In this document: positions 28,444-37,495 of the stretch, in pieces | Layout of the letters: each line of letters begins with the position of its first letter | Position numbering within the stretch: the stretch's first letter is position 1 | From: an uncultured Colwellia sp. | Lineage (GTDB): Bacteria; Pseudomonadota; Gammaproteobacteria; Enterobacterales; Alteromonadaceae | Direction: 5' to 3' | Assembly (NCBI GenBank): GCA_913062815.1 | Contig: CAJXWZ010000017.1 | Coordinates: 1-64,000, forward strand | DNA: 64,000 nucleotides | Made by a program: the position numbers and the translations under genes | The notes under the pieces: model-generated | Told to the model about the DNA's origin: nothing | Databases searched by the model: none | Seen by the model: the letters and a program-made list of their open reading frames with translations, nothing else

Positions 28444-29322
28444 ATGGATAAACTAAGAGCTATTCAGCTGTTTGTGCGCTTAGCAGATTTAGGCAGCTTT
28501 ACTCGCGTAGCTGAGCAGGTTAATTCATCCAAATCCATGATCAGCAAGGAAATAGCGAGGCTTGAAACTGATTTGGGTGCACGTTTATTGCACCGTTCTA
28601 CCCGTAATGTACAGCTAACACATGTTGGTGAAGGTTATTTGCAGCGAGCACGAGATATTTTAGCCAAACTGGATGATGCCGATAACTTTGTTCAAGATTT
28701 ACAACAGAATCTTCGTGGTAAACTTAAAATAAACGCACCTATGGCACTTGGTATTACTGATTTGTCGCATTTGTTTGCCGACTTTATGAAGGCCAATCCA
28801 GAGATTGAACTCGATATTCATTTAGGCGATGAAAGTATTGACTTAGTAGAGCAAGGTTTTGATTTAGGATTCCGCGCGTCAAGCAAGCCTATAGATTCTA
28901 ATTATGTCGGTAGACCATTGACACGGTTTAATTATAAAGTTTGTGCCTCCCCTGAATATCTTGAGCAACATCCGACAATTTCGCTGCCCAAAGATCTTAA
29001 AGACCATAATTGTTTTATCTATAGCTACTTTCAAGGAAAAAATGTTTGGCCAATTGAGGATGGTGTTACAGTTAAGGGCAGCTTGCGAGTGAATAATACC
29101 ATGTTCATGATGGAGTCAATCAAACAAGGACTTGGACTGGGTTTTATCCCAGATTTTGTTTGTCAACATGCAATAGACAGTGGTCAAATAATTGAAGTGT
29201 TAGCCGATGCAAAAAAGCCTATGTTAACGTTATACGCTTTATATCCAGTGCGGTATCATGTTTCAGCAAAATTAGTGCAATGCATTGAATATCTAGAACA
29301 GTGGTTTGCTGATAAAAAATAG
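28444..29322 (+). CDS. LysR family regulator, divergent to the GST operon
   Basis: 292 residues with a winged helix (SFTRVAEQVNSSKSMISKEI) and the DhcR/PA-type effector domain (INAPMALGITDLSHLFADF; LGLGFIPDFVCQHA). Members of this subgroup (CrgA/AaeR-like) often control divergent detoxification genes. GAGGG precedes the ATG. A terminator follows. Its likely target is the GST-NTF2-FrnE-tautomerase-DMT operon. Confidence 0.88.
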   Translation: MDKLRAIQLFVRLADLGSFTRVAEQVNSSKSMISKEIARLETDLGARLLHRSTRNVQLTHVGEGYLQRARDILAKLDDADNFVQDLQQNLRGKLKINAPMALGITDLSHLFADFMKANPEIELDIHLGDESIDLVEQGFDLGFRASSKPIDSNYVGRPLTRFNYKVCASPEYLEQHPTISLPKDLKDHNCFIYSYFQGKNVWPIEDGVTVKGSLRVNNTMFMMESIKQGLGLGFIPDFVCQHAIDSGQIIEVLADAKKPMLTLYALYPVRYHVSAKLVQCIEYLEQWFADKK

Positions 29323-29375
29323 ATCCTGTTGCTAACTAAGCAGTGGACTTAATATAGTAGCGAAGGCAATCTTTC

Positions 29376-29408
29376 CCGATAACTTATAATATGTTATCGG
29401 TTTTATTT
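29376..29408 (+). terminator. Terminator after the LysR gene
   Basis: CCGATAAC (29376-29383) pairs perfectly with GTTATCGG (29393-29400), a 9-base loop, followed by TTTTATTT. Confidence 0.75.
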
Positions 29409-29456
29409 AAAAGTTTGTTTATGGCCTAGTGCAGGTTCTTTAACAGAGCAAATTGA

Positions 29457-29582
29457 AGCACAGTCTTTAATGAGTTAGACGTGACATTCAGAAAAAACGA
29501 GTGCCAAATATATGCTGAAGATGGTACTCGAAATATGGCGTTGTTAAAGAAGAGTCTATTGAACTTATACCATTTCCATTAA
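29457..29582 (+). pseudogene. ISAs1-family transposase relic (C-terminal fragment)
   Basis: A forward frame with no start codon reads NELDVTFRKNECQIYAEDG and then TRNMALLKKSLLNLY before TAA. The pattern LDVTF...N-A-L...LNL matches the C-terminus of ISAs1-type (H-repeat) transposases. About 40 residues remain of some 370, so this is a decayed insertion. No terminal repeats are visible. Confidence 0.6.
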
Positions 29583-29608
29583 ATATGTGATCTTGTTGTA
29601 CTAAGGAA

Positions 29609-30802
29609 TTAAACCGCTTGTCCACAAGCAATACCACTAGACCAAGCAAATTGAAAATTGTAGCCACCCAACCAGCCGGTTACATCTATCACTTCACCGA
29701 TAAAGAATAAGCCTGAGGCTTTTTTTGCTTCGAAGGTTTTTGACGATAGCTCATTTGTGTCTACGCCGCCCAAGGTGACTTCGGCTGTTCTATAACCTTC
29801 AGTTCCGTTTGGTTTTATCGACCAAGCATGAATAAAATCACTTAGCGTACTTACTTCTTGGTTGCTCAGCTGATTAATTGCTTTATCAGGAATGTGATTA
29901 TTATCTGCGAGCATTTCGATGAAGCGTTTAGGAAGTATGGTAGATAATTGGTTTTTAATTGATTTTTGTTTGTGGTCTATTCGCCATTGAGCAATGGTTT
30001 CTATAAGGCACTGCTCTGGCAGTAGGTTAATATTTATTGACTGTCCGGCTTGCCAAAAAGAGGATATTTGTAAAATAGCGGGGCCTGATAGCCCTCTGTG
30101 GGTAAATAAAATATTTTCTTTAAAACAGGTGCCATCTTCACTGGTGATTTCAGTAAAAATACTGATGCCAGATAACCCGTCAAACCGTTGCTTGTCATGA
30201 TCATGCAAAGTTAAAGGAACCAAAGCGGCAGTGGTTGGTAACACCTTTAAGCCAAATTGTTCTGCTATTTTATAGCCAATAGGACTTGCGCCTAACTTAG
30301 GCATGGTTAAGCCGCCAGAGGCTATAACCAATGACTGACATTGATATTGTTGCTCTGTTGTTTTAACAAGATAGCTACCATCACTATGCTGGCTAATATC
30401 GAGCACTTCATTTCTCAAGTGAATGTCTACACCTGCCCAATCACACTCGGTCATCAAAATGTCTACAATGTCTTGAGCACTGTTATCACAAAAAAGTTGG
30501 CCCAGAGTTTTGTGGTGATAATTCAAGCCATGGCGATCAACTAATTCTATGAAATCTTGCGCACTATAACGTTTTAATGCAGATTTGACGAAATGGGGAT
30601 TCAGGCATAGGAAATTTTCAGCAGCGGCGTTTTCATTGGTAAAATTACAACGACCGCCGCCACTTATTAATATTTTTCTACCTGGCTTTTTGCCCATATC
30701 AACCACAGTGACACTTCTACCTCTATAGCCAGCCGTTGCTGCGCACATTAAACCTGCAGCACCCGCGCCAATAATTAATACATCGGTGGTCGTTAGCGTC
30801 AT
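29609..30802 (-). CDS. HI0933/BaiN-like flavoprotein oxidoreductase
   Basis: 397 residues. The FAD-binding Rossmann motif GAGAAGLMCAATAG is at the N-terminus; GGGRCNFTN, THRGLSGPAILQIS and the C-terminal GWLGGYNFQFAWSSG are hallmarks of the HI0933 family (E. coli YhiN; BaiN in gut clostridia). Its natural substrate in proteobacteria is not established. It begins 3 bp after the ferritin stop on the same strand, implying co-transcription and a possible role in iron or redox handling. Confidence 0.88.
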   Translation of the reverse strand: MTLTTTDVLIIGAGAAGLMCAATAGYRGRSVTVVDMGKKPGRKILISGGGRCNFTNENAAAENFLCLNPHFVKSALKRYSAQDFIELVDRHGLNYHHKTLGQLFCDNSAQDIVDILMTECDWAGVDIHLRNEVLDISQHSDGSYLVKTTEQQYQCQSLVIASGGLTMPKLGASPIGYKIAEQFGLKVLPTTAALVPLTLHDHDKQRFDGLSGISIFTEITSEDGTCFKENILFTHRGLSGPAILQISSFWQAGQSININLLPEQCLIETIAQWRIDHKQKSIKNQLSTILPKRFIEMLADNNHIPDKAINQLSNQEVSTLSDFIHAWSIKPNGTEGYRTAEVTLGGVDTNELSSKTFEAKKASGLFFIGEVIDVTGWLGGYNFQFAWSSGIACGQAV

Positions 30803-30805
30803 TGT

Positions 30806-31333
30806 TTATGCTTTTGCTTCTGTCATTATACTGCCAGCGCTTGTTTTAGCCATTTCCGCTAAATCTTTATCGACAAAAAACAATGCATGGCCATCGTGAC
30901 CCACTAAGTTAATTTTATCTAAAATGCTTTTGAATAACGTCTCTTCTTCGTGTTGTTCAGCCACATACCACTGTAAGAAGTTGAAGGTAGAATAGTCTTG
31001 GTTAGTAAAAGCCTGATGTGCCAACTTATTGATACGCTCTGTAATTTGGCACTCATGTTCATAGGTTTTTTGAAAAACATCCGCTAATGATTCAAATTCA
31101 TGTGGCGGGGCATCAATCGCACCTAAAATGGGTAAAGCGCCAGTTTCACTTACATAGGTAAAAATGCGTGTCATGTGATCCATTTCTTCAGAAGCATGTT
31201 TACGCATAAATGAAGCCGCGCCTTCAAAGCCTTTTTCTTCGCACCAAGCACTCATTTGTAGGTAAAGATTAGAAGAATAGAATTCTAAGTTAATTTGGAT
31301 ATTTAGCTGGGTAACCATTTCAGACTTGAGCAT
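30806..31333 (-). CDS. ftnA: Non-heme ferritin FtnA
   Basis: Iron storage cage subunit, 175 residues from ATG 31333 with AGAGA upstream; the frame extends 20 codons further but the homologous start [20 protein letters not shown] matches E. coli FtnA. Ferroxidase ligands are visible in [16 protein letters not shown] and [11 protein letters not shown] palindrome resembling a Fur-type site lies upstream. First gene of a two-gene unit with the HI0933-type flavoprotein. Confidence 0.95.
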   Translation of the reverse strand: MLKSEMVTQLNIQINLEFYSSNLYLQMSAWCEEKGFEGAASFMRKHASEEMDHMTRIFTYVSETGALPILGAIDAPPHEFESLADVFQKTYEHECQITERINKLAHQAFTNQDYSTFNFLQWYVAEQHEEETLFKSILDKINLVGHDGHALFFVDKDLAEMAKTSAGSIMTEAKA

Positions 31334-31437
31334 TGAAAAATCTCTGTAATTGAATAAGGTTTGGATCTTGCCTCGAACGATAACAATATTCAACCAATTT
31401 AACTAAAAACAGTGTATTTAATAGATATTTTTGCTGG

Positions 31438-31465
31438 AATAACAATAAGAATAATTATTGTTATT
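31438..31465. promoter_or_regulatory. AT-rich palindrome upstream of ftnA, Fur-like
   Basis: AATAACAATAA (31438-31448) and its exact reverse complement TTATTGTTATT (31455-31465) are separated by 6 bp, about 105 bp before ftnA. Size and AT-richness are Fur-box-like, but the sequence departs from GATAATGATAATCATTATC. It lies in the 362-bp gap between ftnA and the divergent hemoglobin gene; I see nothing else certain there. Confidence 0.4.
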
Positions 31466-31695
31466 AATCAATTGCTTCAGACGCTAAAGCAGAAGTTCAA
31501 AACCTAAATATATCGTGGCATTGTAAAGATATATGACGGAATTCTAGAGTAAGAGTTTAACGTTTTAATTGAGTATGTAACTGAAACCGCTAAATAGAAA
31601 TTTACTATCTTTTTACTTTTTCATATTAGAACTTGTAATGTGTAAATATCTACTATACTTGAATTTTATCTTCTTTAATAAATCAGGAATTTAAC

Positions 31696-32058
31696 GTGGC
31701 CGGAACTTTATTTGAATTATATGGTGGCTTTGCAACATTTAGCGCTGTGGTGAACAGCTTCTATCAAAAAGTACTAGACAGTGATGAGCTTGCTCCTTAT
31801 TTTGACAATGTAAATATGGAAAGGTTGATGTCTCATCAAACTAACTTCATAGCAACAGCTTTAGGTGGTCCAGATAATTACGAAGGAAGAGATTTAAAGC
31901 AAGTGCATGCTCGTTACAATATTACGGTACCGCATTTTCAAGAAGTCGGCGAGCTATTATCTGAGTCGCTTGAAGAGGCAGGTGTTAAAGATGAGGATGT
32001 TGCAACCATTATGAATTTAATTTCTGGTTTAATGGATCAAATAGTCTCAAGTAAATAA
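31696..32058 (+). CDS. Group 1 truncated hemoglobin
   Basis: 120 residues from a GTG start with AGGA 8 bp upstream. The 2-over-2 globin pattern is clear: LFELYGGFATFSAVVNSFYQ (helices A-B), HQTNFIATALGG (helix E) and proximal His71 in DLKQVHARYNI. Such proteins bind O2 or NO and may detoxify NO or sense gases. It lies 19 bp before a hybrid histidine kinase, with which it probably forms an operon. Confidence 0.88.
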   Translation: MAGTLFELYGGFATFSAVVNSFYQKVLDSDELAPYFDNVNMERLMSHQTNFIATALGGPDNYEGRDLKQVHARYNITVPHFQEVGELLSESLEEAGVKDEDVATIMNLISGLMDQIVSSK

Positions 32059-32077
32059 TAGTGGTAGTTATGAAACT

Positions 32078-33667
32078 ATGAGCACAGCTGACATGCCCAG
32101 CCATCAGAATGCTAGTCAACTATTGAGTGAGCTAGTACACAATATTGACCAAGGCATGGCACTTTGTGACATTGAAAACCTCAATGTCATTGAATTTAAT
32201 CAAACATTTGCAAGTTGGTTCGGAATTACAGGGGATAACCCGGCCTTAAAATTAATTTTTGCTGATGACATCCTTAAACGTATAAATAATGCTATTACTA
32301 AAAATCGCATTTATCGTTTCAAACATATCACCACCGTAAATAGGCGTGAACAACACTTAGATTTAAATGCCAAAGTTATTGTGTTAGCGAATGGCCAATC
32401 TTATTTATTCATTCAAGGCATTGTTAATAACAATGAACAACAAATGATTAAGATGGTTAAAGATCATAGTGTGTTTATTGAGCATGGTAAACAGTTGCTA
32501 GAAGAGGCAGTAGTAAAAGCTGAGTCTGCCAATAATGCCAAAAGCATGTTTTTAGCATCAATGAGTCATGAATTGCGTACCCCAATGAATGGTATTTTAG
32601 GCATGGTGCAGCAATTATTTAAAGGTGAACTCTCTGAAGAACAAGCCGAATATCTCACCACAATACAACACTCAGGTGATCAACTATTAGCCATTATTAA
32701 TCAGGTGCTCGATTTTTCGAAAATCGAAGCTCATAAAGTTGAATTACACCCTGAAAGTGTTGACATGAAACAGGTAATTCACAACATAGTTTCACTTTGT
32801 TCTGGCGCGCAAGAAGATAAAGGTACTACTATTGCTGCTGTGGTACCTGAGCAAACCCTTCCCTTTTTGCTTGTTGATGATGTTCGTTTGAAGCAAGTGT
32901 TAATAAATTTGCTTAATAACGCCATTAAGTTCACACAACAAGGTGAAATTAGTCTCGAATTGGTTCTTATTAATACCGACAAGAGTCATTGCCAATTACA
33001 GTTTACTGTGAATGATACGGGCATAGGTATTCATCCTGATAGAATTGAACATTTATTTGAACCCTTCGCACAAAATGATGCTTCAACAACGCGGAATTTT
33101 GGCGGTACAGGCCTAGGTTTAACCATTAGTAACCAATTAGTTGGCTTAATGGGTGGCAAAATAAAGGTTGAAAGCGAGTTAGATAAAGGCAGTAACTTTA
33201 GTTTTACCCTTTCCTTGCCAATAAGCCATCAGGTTGAGCCTGAAGTTATGGCGAAAGCGCCGGAATTAACGAAAGCCTTTTTTAAAAATAAAAAAATTCT
33301 AGTGGTTGATGATACAAGAATAAACATAAAAATTATGTCGATGGTGATTAGTGATACTGAGGCTGAAATTATAGTCGCCACTAATGGTCAAGAAGCAGTG
33401 GAAGCCTTTAAAAGTAATAATATTGATTTAATCTTAATGGACTGCTTAATGCCGGTGATGGATGGCTTTGAAGCAACGGCTGCCATACGAGCCATAGAGC
33501 CAGCAGCTGAACATACTATTATTTTAGCGGTCACCGCTAGTGCTTCTGAAGAAATAGCTGTGCAGTGTAAAGCTTCAGGCATGGATGATATTATTTTAAA
33601 ACCCTTTAAATTTGATGACCTACTGGCAAAGTTACAATCAGCATTAATGCTCAATCATCAAATTTAA
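32078..33667 (+). CDS. Hybrid sensor histidine kinase with receiver domain
   Basis: 529 residues with no membrane segments, so cytoplasmic. Order: a PAS-like N-terminal domain (about 15-125), coiled linker, HisKA with His164 (ASMSHELRTPMNGILG), ATPase domain (NLLNNAIKF; NDTGIGI; GGTGLGLTI) and a receiver with Asp455 (LILMDCLMPVMDG), DD at 411-412. There is no HPt domain, so phosphate must pass to a partner elsewhere. Coupled to a truncated hemoglobin gene, which suggests heme-gas sensing. Confidence 0.9.
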   Translation: MSTADMPSHQNASQLLSELVHNIDQGMALCDIENLNVIEFNQTFASWFGITGDNPALKLIFADDILKRINNAITKNRIYRFKHITTVNRREQHLDLNAKVIVLANGQSYLFIQGIVNNNEQQMIKMVKDHSVFIEHGKQLLEEAVVKAESANNAKSMFLASMSHELRTPMNGILGMVQQLFKGELSEEQAEYLTTIQHSGDQLLAIINQVLDFSKIEAHKVELHPESVDMKQVIHNIVSLCSGAQEDKGTTIAAVVPEQTLPFLLVDDVRLKQVLINLLNNAIKFTQQGEISLELVLINTDKSHCQLQFTVNDTGIGIHPDRIEHLFEPFAQNDASTTRNFGGTGLGLTISNQLVGLMGGKIKVESELDKGSNFSFTLSLPISHQVEPEVMAKAPELTKAFFKNKKILVVDDTRINIKIMSMVISDTEAEIIVATNGQEAVEAFKSNNIDLILMDCLMPVMDGFEATAAIRAIEPAAEHTIILAVTASASEEIAVQCKASGMDDIILKPFKFDDLLAKLQSALMLNHQI

Positions 33668-33699
33668 TCAATATTCTCTGCGTATTCAGATGGCGTTGT

Positions 33700-34500
33700 T
33701 TATAGTTTTGGAATAGCTTGATTCACATAAACATCAAAGCGGTTCTTTTTCATCTTGATACTGGTACTTGGCTTTTTGTTATTGAGTGGTGGCGCGTAAC
33801 TAGGGCGTTTCACCACTACACGGTATTTTGCCAACGCAAGCGCGGGTGATAGTAAGTCATCAGCATCTAAGTCTTCGCCAACCAATGATTGAAAAACGCG
33901 CATTTCTTTTTTAACCGCAGCCGATTTTTCACGGTGTGGGTACATGGGGTCGAGGTACACAACATCGACCTGTTGGGCTAAGGTCATGCTGTCAATTGAA
34001 GAGGCATGAACTAGCTGCATATTTTGTGTTATCTCATTGACTTCGCTATTGAGTTGAGCACGCGATAAACCATCATCCAACAATGCAGCAACCACGGGCA
34101 TACGCTCCATTAAGGTAACATGGCAGCCAAGACTTGCTAATACAAAAGCATCGCGGCCAAGCCCCGCAGTTGCATCAAGCACATGGGGTTTAAAACCATG
34201 CTTTAAGCCTATTGCCTTGGCGATGTCTTGCCCTCGACCACCGCCAAACTTGCGCCGGTGGGCACTAGCACCTTCAATGAAGTCAACCTTAATGCCGCCC
34301 AGCTTTGGTTCGTCTAATGTTAACAGCTCGAGGTTTTGCTGGTTTAATTGCAATAAAAATTTTAGCTGAGGATATTTACTCGCCGACGCGGCATCGCCTA
34401 CATAGTTAAATTGCCATTTTTTAGCGATTTTTTTAGCCGCATCACTATCAACACTATCTACATAAGCTACGGCAATTTCATCTTTAAGCACATCGGTCAT
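33700..34500 (-). CDS. rsmJ: 16S rRNA (guanine-1516-N2) methyltransferase RsmJ
   Basis: 266 residues. The SAM-binding motif [19 protein letters not shown], the preceding [15 protein letters not shown], and [15 protein letters not shown] are hallmarks of RsmJ (YhiQ), which methylates G1516 of 16S rRNA. The gene overlaps the stop of the glycosylase gene by one base and lies downstream of it and prlC, the order prlC-(tag)-rsmJ; E. coli also has rsmJ next to prlC. Confidence 0.93.
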   Translation of the reverse strand: MTDVLKDEIAVAYVDSVDSDAAKKIAKKWQFNYVGDAASASKYPQLKFLLQLNQQNLELLTLDEPKLGGIKVDFIEGASAHRRKFGGGRGQDIAKAIGLKHGFKPHVLDATAGLGRDAFVLASLGCHVTLMERMPVVAALLDDGLSRAQLNSEVNEITQNMQLVHASSIDSMTLAQQVDVVYLDPMYPHREKSAAVKKEMRVFQSLVGEDLDADDLLSPALALAKYRVVVKRPSYAPPLNNKKPSTSIKMKKNRFDVYVNQAIPKL

Positions 34501-35243
34501 TATGCGGGTTCTACCTGTACATAATTATCGCCACTGGCAAGCGCAATTAAACGGCTAAGTTGCGTTAAACTATAAGCAGATTCTTGTTGCAACTGATTAA
34601 AATAATCTTGAATGGCGGTTAAACTCTTTTTACTCTGTAAGCCACCGTCTATTATTTTTTGCGCTCTAAGGTAGGCTTCAACATCTGAGCTTAAAATGAA
34701 AGTGTCTTTACCCAACAATCTTAAGGCATAAGGGCCTGTGTTACCGCCGAGACGTTGGCCATGTTTTTTTAAATACGCCCAAAGACCGATAATATCGCTG
34801 CTAGGCCAATTGGCAATGAACTCGGCAAAACTAGTGTACTGATCGCTTTTACCCTCGTAGATCATTTGCGCATTGGCTTTGATGGTTTTGACTTTATTGT
34901 AATTACGAATAATTTTAGGATCTGCTGCTTTTCGCTCTAGCATTTCCTCTGGCATCATTAATACTTTTTCAATGTCAAAATTGAAAAAGCTGTCTTCAAA
35001 GTCTGGCCATTTATTTTCAACAACTCGCCAAACAAAACCTGATTTAAATATTTGTTTGGTAAATGCAGACAAAATTCGATCATCACTTAAGTTGGCAACA
35101 CTTTCTTGAGCAGCGCTGTCGTCGTGCAAGCGTTTACCGATAATTTTTTTGCCAAGCAGCAACTCTAACGATTTTTTTCCACCTTTTCGCTGGGCTGCTC
35201 GATGATAAATATCAGCAAATTTTTCTCTTGAATGCTCAGCCAT
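34500..35243 (-). CDS. DNA-3-methyladenine glycosylase I-type protein
   Basis: 247 residues with a HhH-GPD-like helical core. The C-terminal part ([35 protein letters not shown]) has the Asp and Lys/Leu pattern of Tag-type glycosylases that excise 3-methyladenine. N-terminal zinc-binding residues typical of Tag (Cys/His) are not obvious, so it belongs to a divergent branch. It lies between prlC (4 bp) and rsmJ (1-bp overlap), an operon. Confidence 0.7.
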   Translation of the reverse strand: MAEHSREKFADIYHRAAQRKGGKKSLELLLGKKIIGKRLHDDSAAQESVANLSDDRILSAFTKQIFKSGFVWRVVENKWPDFEDSFFNFDIEKVLMMPEEMLERKAADPKIIRNYNKVKTIKANAQMIYEGKSDQYTSFAEFIANWPSSDIIGLWAYLKKHGQRLGGNTGPYALRLLGKDTFILSSDVEAYLRAQKIIDGGLQSKKSLTAIQDYFNQLQQESAYSLTQLSRLIALASGDNYVQVEPA

Positions 35244-35246
35244 AAT

Positions 35247-37304
35247 CTATGCTTCGATGCCGCTATGACGTAATAGTGCGTCTATTTCAGGTGCTCTACC
35301 TCGGAAGCTTTTAAACAGTTCACTTGGCTCTTCACTACCCCCTTTTTCTAGAATATTGTTCAAGAATGACTTCCCTGTATTTTTATTAAATACACCTTCT
35401 TGTTCGAATAAGCTAAAAGCATCGGCCGACAATACTTCAGCCCATTTATAACTGTAGTAACCAGCCGCATAACCGCCACCAAATATATGACTGAAGCCAT
35501 GTTGAAAGCGGTTAAACTCAGGGGCTTTAACTACAGCATATTGCTCGCGCACTTGGTCTAATACCAATTGGATATGATTATCTGCAGCCTCGTTGTTGTA
35601 GCTTGCGTGCATAGTAAAATCAAAAATGCTGAATTCTAATTGACGTAACATTTGCATTGCTGATTGGAAATTTTTCGCGGCTAGCATTTTATCTAATAAC
35701 GCTTGCGGTAATGATTCACCCGTTTCAAAGTGGTTAGAAATGAATGCTAATGCTTCAGCTTGCCAGCACCAGTTTTCTAAAAATTGGCTTGGTAACTCTA
35801 CAGCATCCCAAGGTACAGCATTGATACCAGCAACGGCACTTTCATCAACTTGCGTTAACATATGATGTAGGCCATGACCAAATTCATGAAATAAAGTGAC
35901 GACTTCATCGTGGGTGAATAGGGCAGGTTTATCGCCCACTGGGCCATTAAAATTACAGGTTAAATAAGCGACGGGATGTTGAATATTACCCGTGCTTAAT
36001 TTACTACGACCAACACAGTCATCCATCCAAGCGCCACCGCGCTTTTTCTCACGCGCGTATAAATCAAGATAAAAACTACCGCGTAATGCGCCATTACTGT
36101 CAAAAACATCGTAAAATTTTACATCGTCATGCCAAACGTCTACTGCATCACGGTGTTTAATGGTTAGGCCAAAGACTCGGTTTACTACTTCAAATAAGCC
36201 ATTTACCACATTGTCTTTAGGGAAGTAAGGGCGTAGCTCTTCATCTGAAATACTGTATCGGCTTTGTTTGAGCTTTTCGCTGTAATAAGCAAGATCCCAG
36301 GCATTAAGTGTTGTTTGTGAGTATTCACTTAGCGCAAAGCCGTTCAATTCTTTATAGTCTTGCTCACCCTGGTGCTTAGACTTAACCGCTAGGTCTTCCA
36401 AAAATTCCATAACTTCAGCAGGCGAATTTGCCATTTTTGTCGCTAAAGAGTGTTCAGCATAACTGTCAAAATCTAATAGTTGTGCCAGCTCATGACGTAG
36501 CGCCAATAATTCATTCATTATGATGCTATTGTCAAATTCACCAGCATTTGGCCCTTGATCAGAAGCACGGGTCACGAACGCACTATATAATTGTTCGCGT
36601 AATGCTTGGTTGTCACAGTACATCATTACCGGTAAGTAACTTGGTATATCGAGGGTAAAAGTGTAACCCTGTTGCTCTTTACTTTCTGCCAATGCTTGAG
36701 CGGCAGCAAGTGAACTTTCCGGCAAACCAGCCAAGTCATTTTTTTCTGTAATATTGACACTAAAGGCATGAGTTGCATCAAGCACGTTGTTGCTGAAACC
36801 TGAACTTAACTCAGAAAGACGAGTAACTATTTCACCATAGCGCTTTTTATCATTATCATTTAACGCAATACCGGAAAGCTTAAAATCTCGCAATGCATTG
36901 GTGATAACTTTCTTTTGTGCCGTATTTAGCTCAGTAAATTCATCGCTGTCTTTTAAGCTCTGATAGGCTTGGAAAAGCGCTTGGTGTTGGCCAACAAAAG
37001 TACCGTACTCAGACAATAAAGGTAAGCATGACTCATAAGCTTCACGAAGTTCATCACTACTCACTACTGAGTTCATATGTGAAACAGGCGACCATAATTT
37101 TGAAAGCACATCATCTACTTCATCTATTGGCATGACTAAACTTGCCCATGTGAAAGTACTATTTTGTGACAAAACGGCATCAATAGTTTTTTTACAATCA
37201 GCTATGGCTTGCTCTACAGCGGGTTTAACATGCTCTGGTCTAATTTTGGAAAAAGCGGGTAAGTCTAGATTTTTTACTGTTTTTGGTAGTAAAGGATTAG
37301 TCAT
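35247..37304 (-). CDS. prlC: Oligopeptidase A (PrlC, peptidase M3)
   Basis: Cytoplasmic zinc metallopeptidase that degrades short peptides and cleaved signal peptides. The 685-residue protein from ATG 37304 matches the E. coli start (MTNPLL); longer frames from 37358 or 37313 lack a ribosome-binding site. The zinc motif HEFGH is in VTLFHEFGHGLHHML. PrlC length is 680. First gene of the prlC-glycosylase-rsmJ operon. Confidence 0.95.
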   Translation of the reverse strand: MTNPLLPKTVKNLDLPAFSKIRPEHVKPAVEQAIADCKKTIDAVLSQNSTFTWASLVMPIDEVDDVLSKLWSPVSHMNSVVSSDELREAYESCLPLLSEYGTFVGQHQALFQAYQSLKDSDEFTELNTAQKKVITNALRDFKLSGIALNDNDKKRYGEIVTRLSELSSGFSNNVLDATHAFSVNITEKNDLAGLPESSLAAAQALAESKEQQGYTFTLDIPSYLPVMMYCDNQALREQLYSAFVTRASDQGPNAGEFDNSIIMNELLALRHELAQLLDFDSYAEHSLATKMANSPAEVMEFLEDLAVKSKHQGEQDYKELNGFALSEYSQTTLNAWDLAYYSEKLKQSRYSISDEELRPYFPKDNVVNGLFEVVNRVFGLTIKHRDAVDVWHDDVKFYDVFDSNGALRGSFYLDLYAREKKRGGAWMDDCVGRSKLSTGNIQHPVAYLTCNFNGPVGDKPALFTHDEVVTLFHEFGHGLHHMLTQVDESAVAGINAVPWDAVELPSQFLENWCWQAEALAFISNHFETGESLPQALLDKMLAAKNFQSAMQMLRQLEFSIFDFTMHASYNNEAADNHIQLVLDQVREQYAVVKAPEFNRFQHGFSHIFGGGYAAGYYSYKWAEVLSADAFSLFEQEGVFNKNTGKSFLNNILEKGGSEEPSELFKSFRGRAPEIDALLRHSGIEA

Positions 37305-37495
37305 AATAGGCATGAAGTAAAATAAATGATACTTCATTATGTGATGACAAATAGCCAATATTCAAGAGAGCTTATGCAAGCAGCGTAAATTAATTTTGGA
37401 ATATCATAATAGATGCTTTTATAGCTGTTATAATTATTAAATCAATTTCCCAGAACTATCTCTTAAAGCCCTTAGCACTGTAAGGTTGTAATAGG

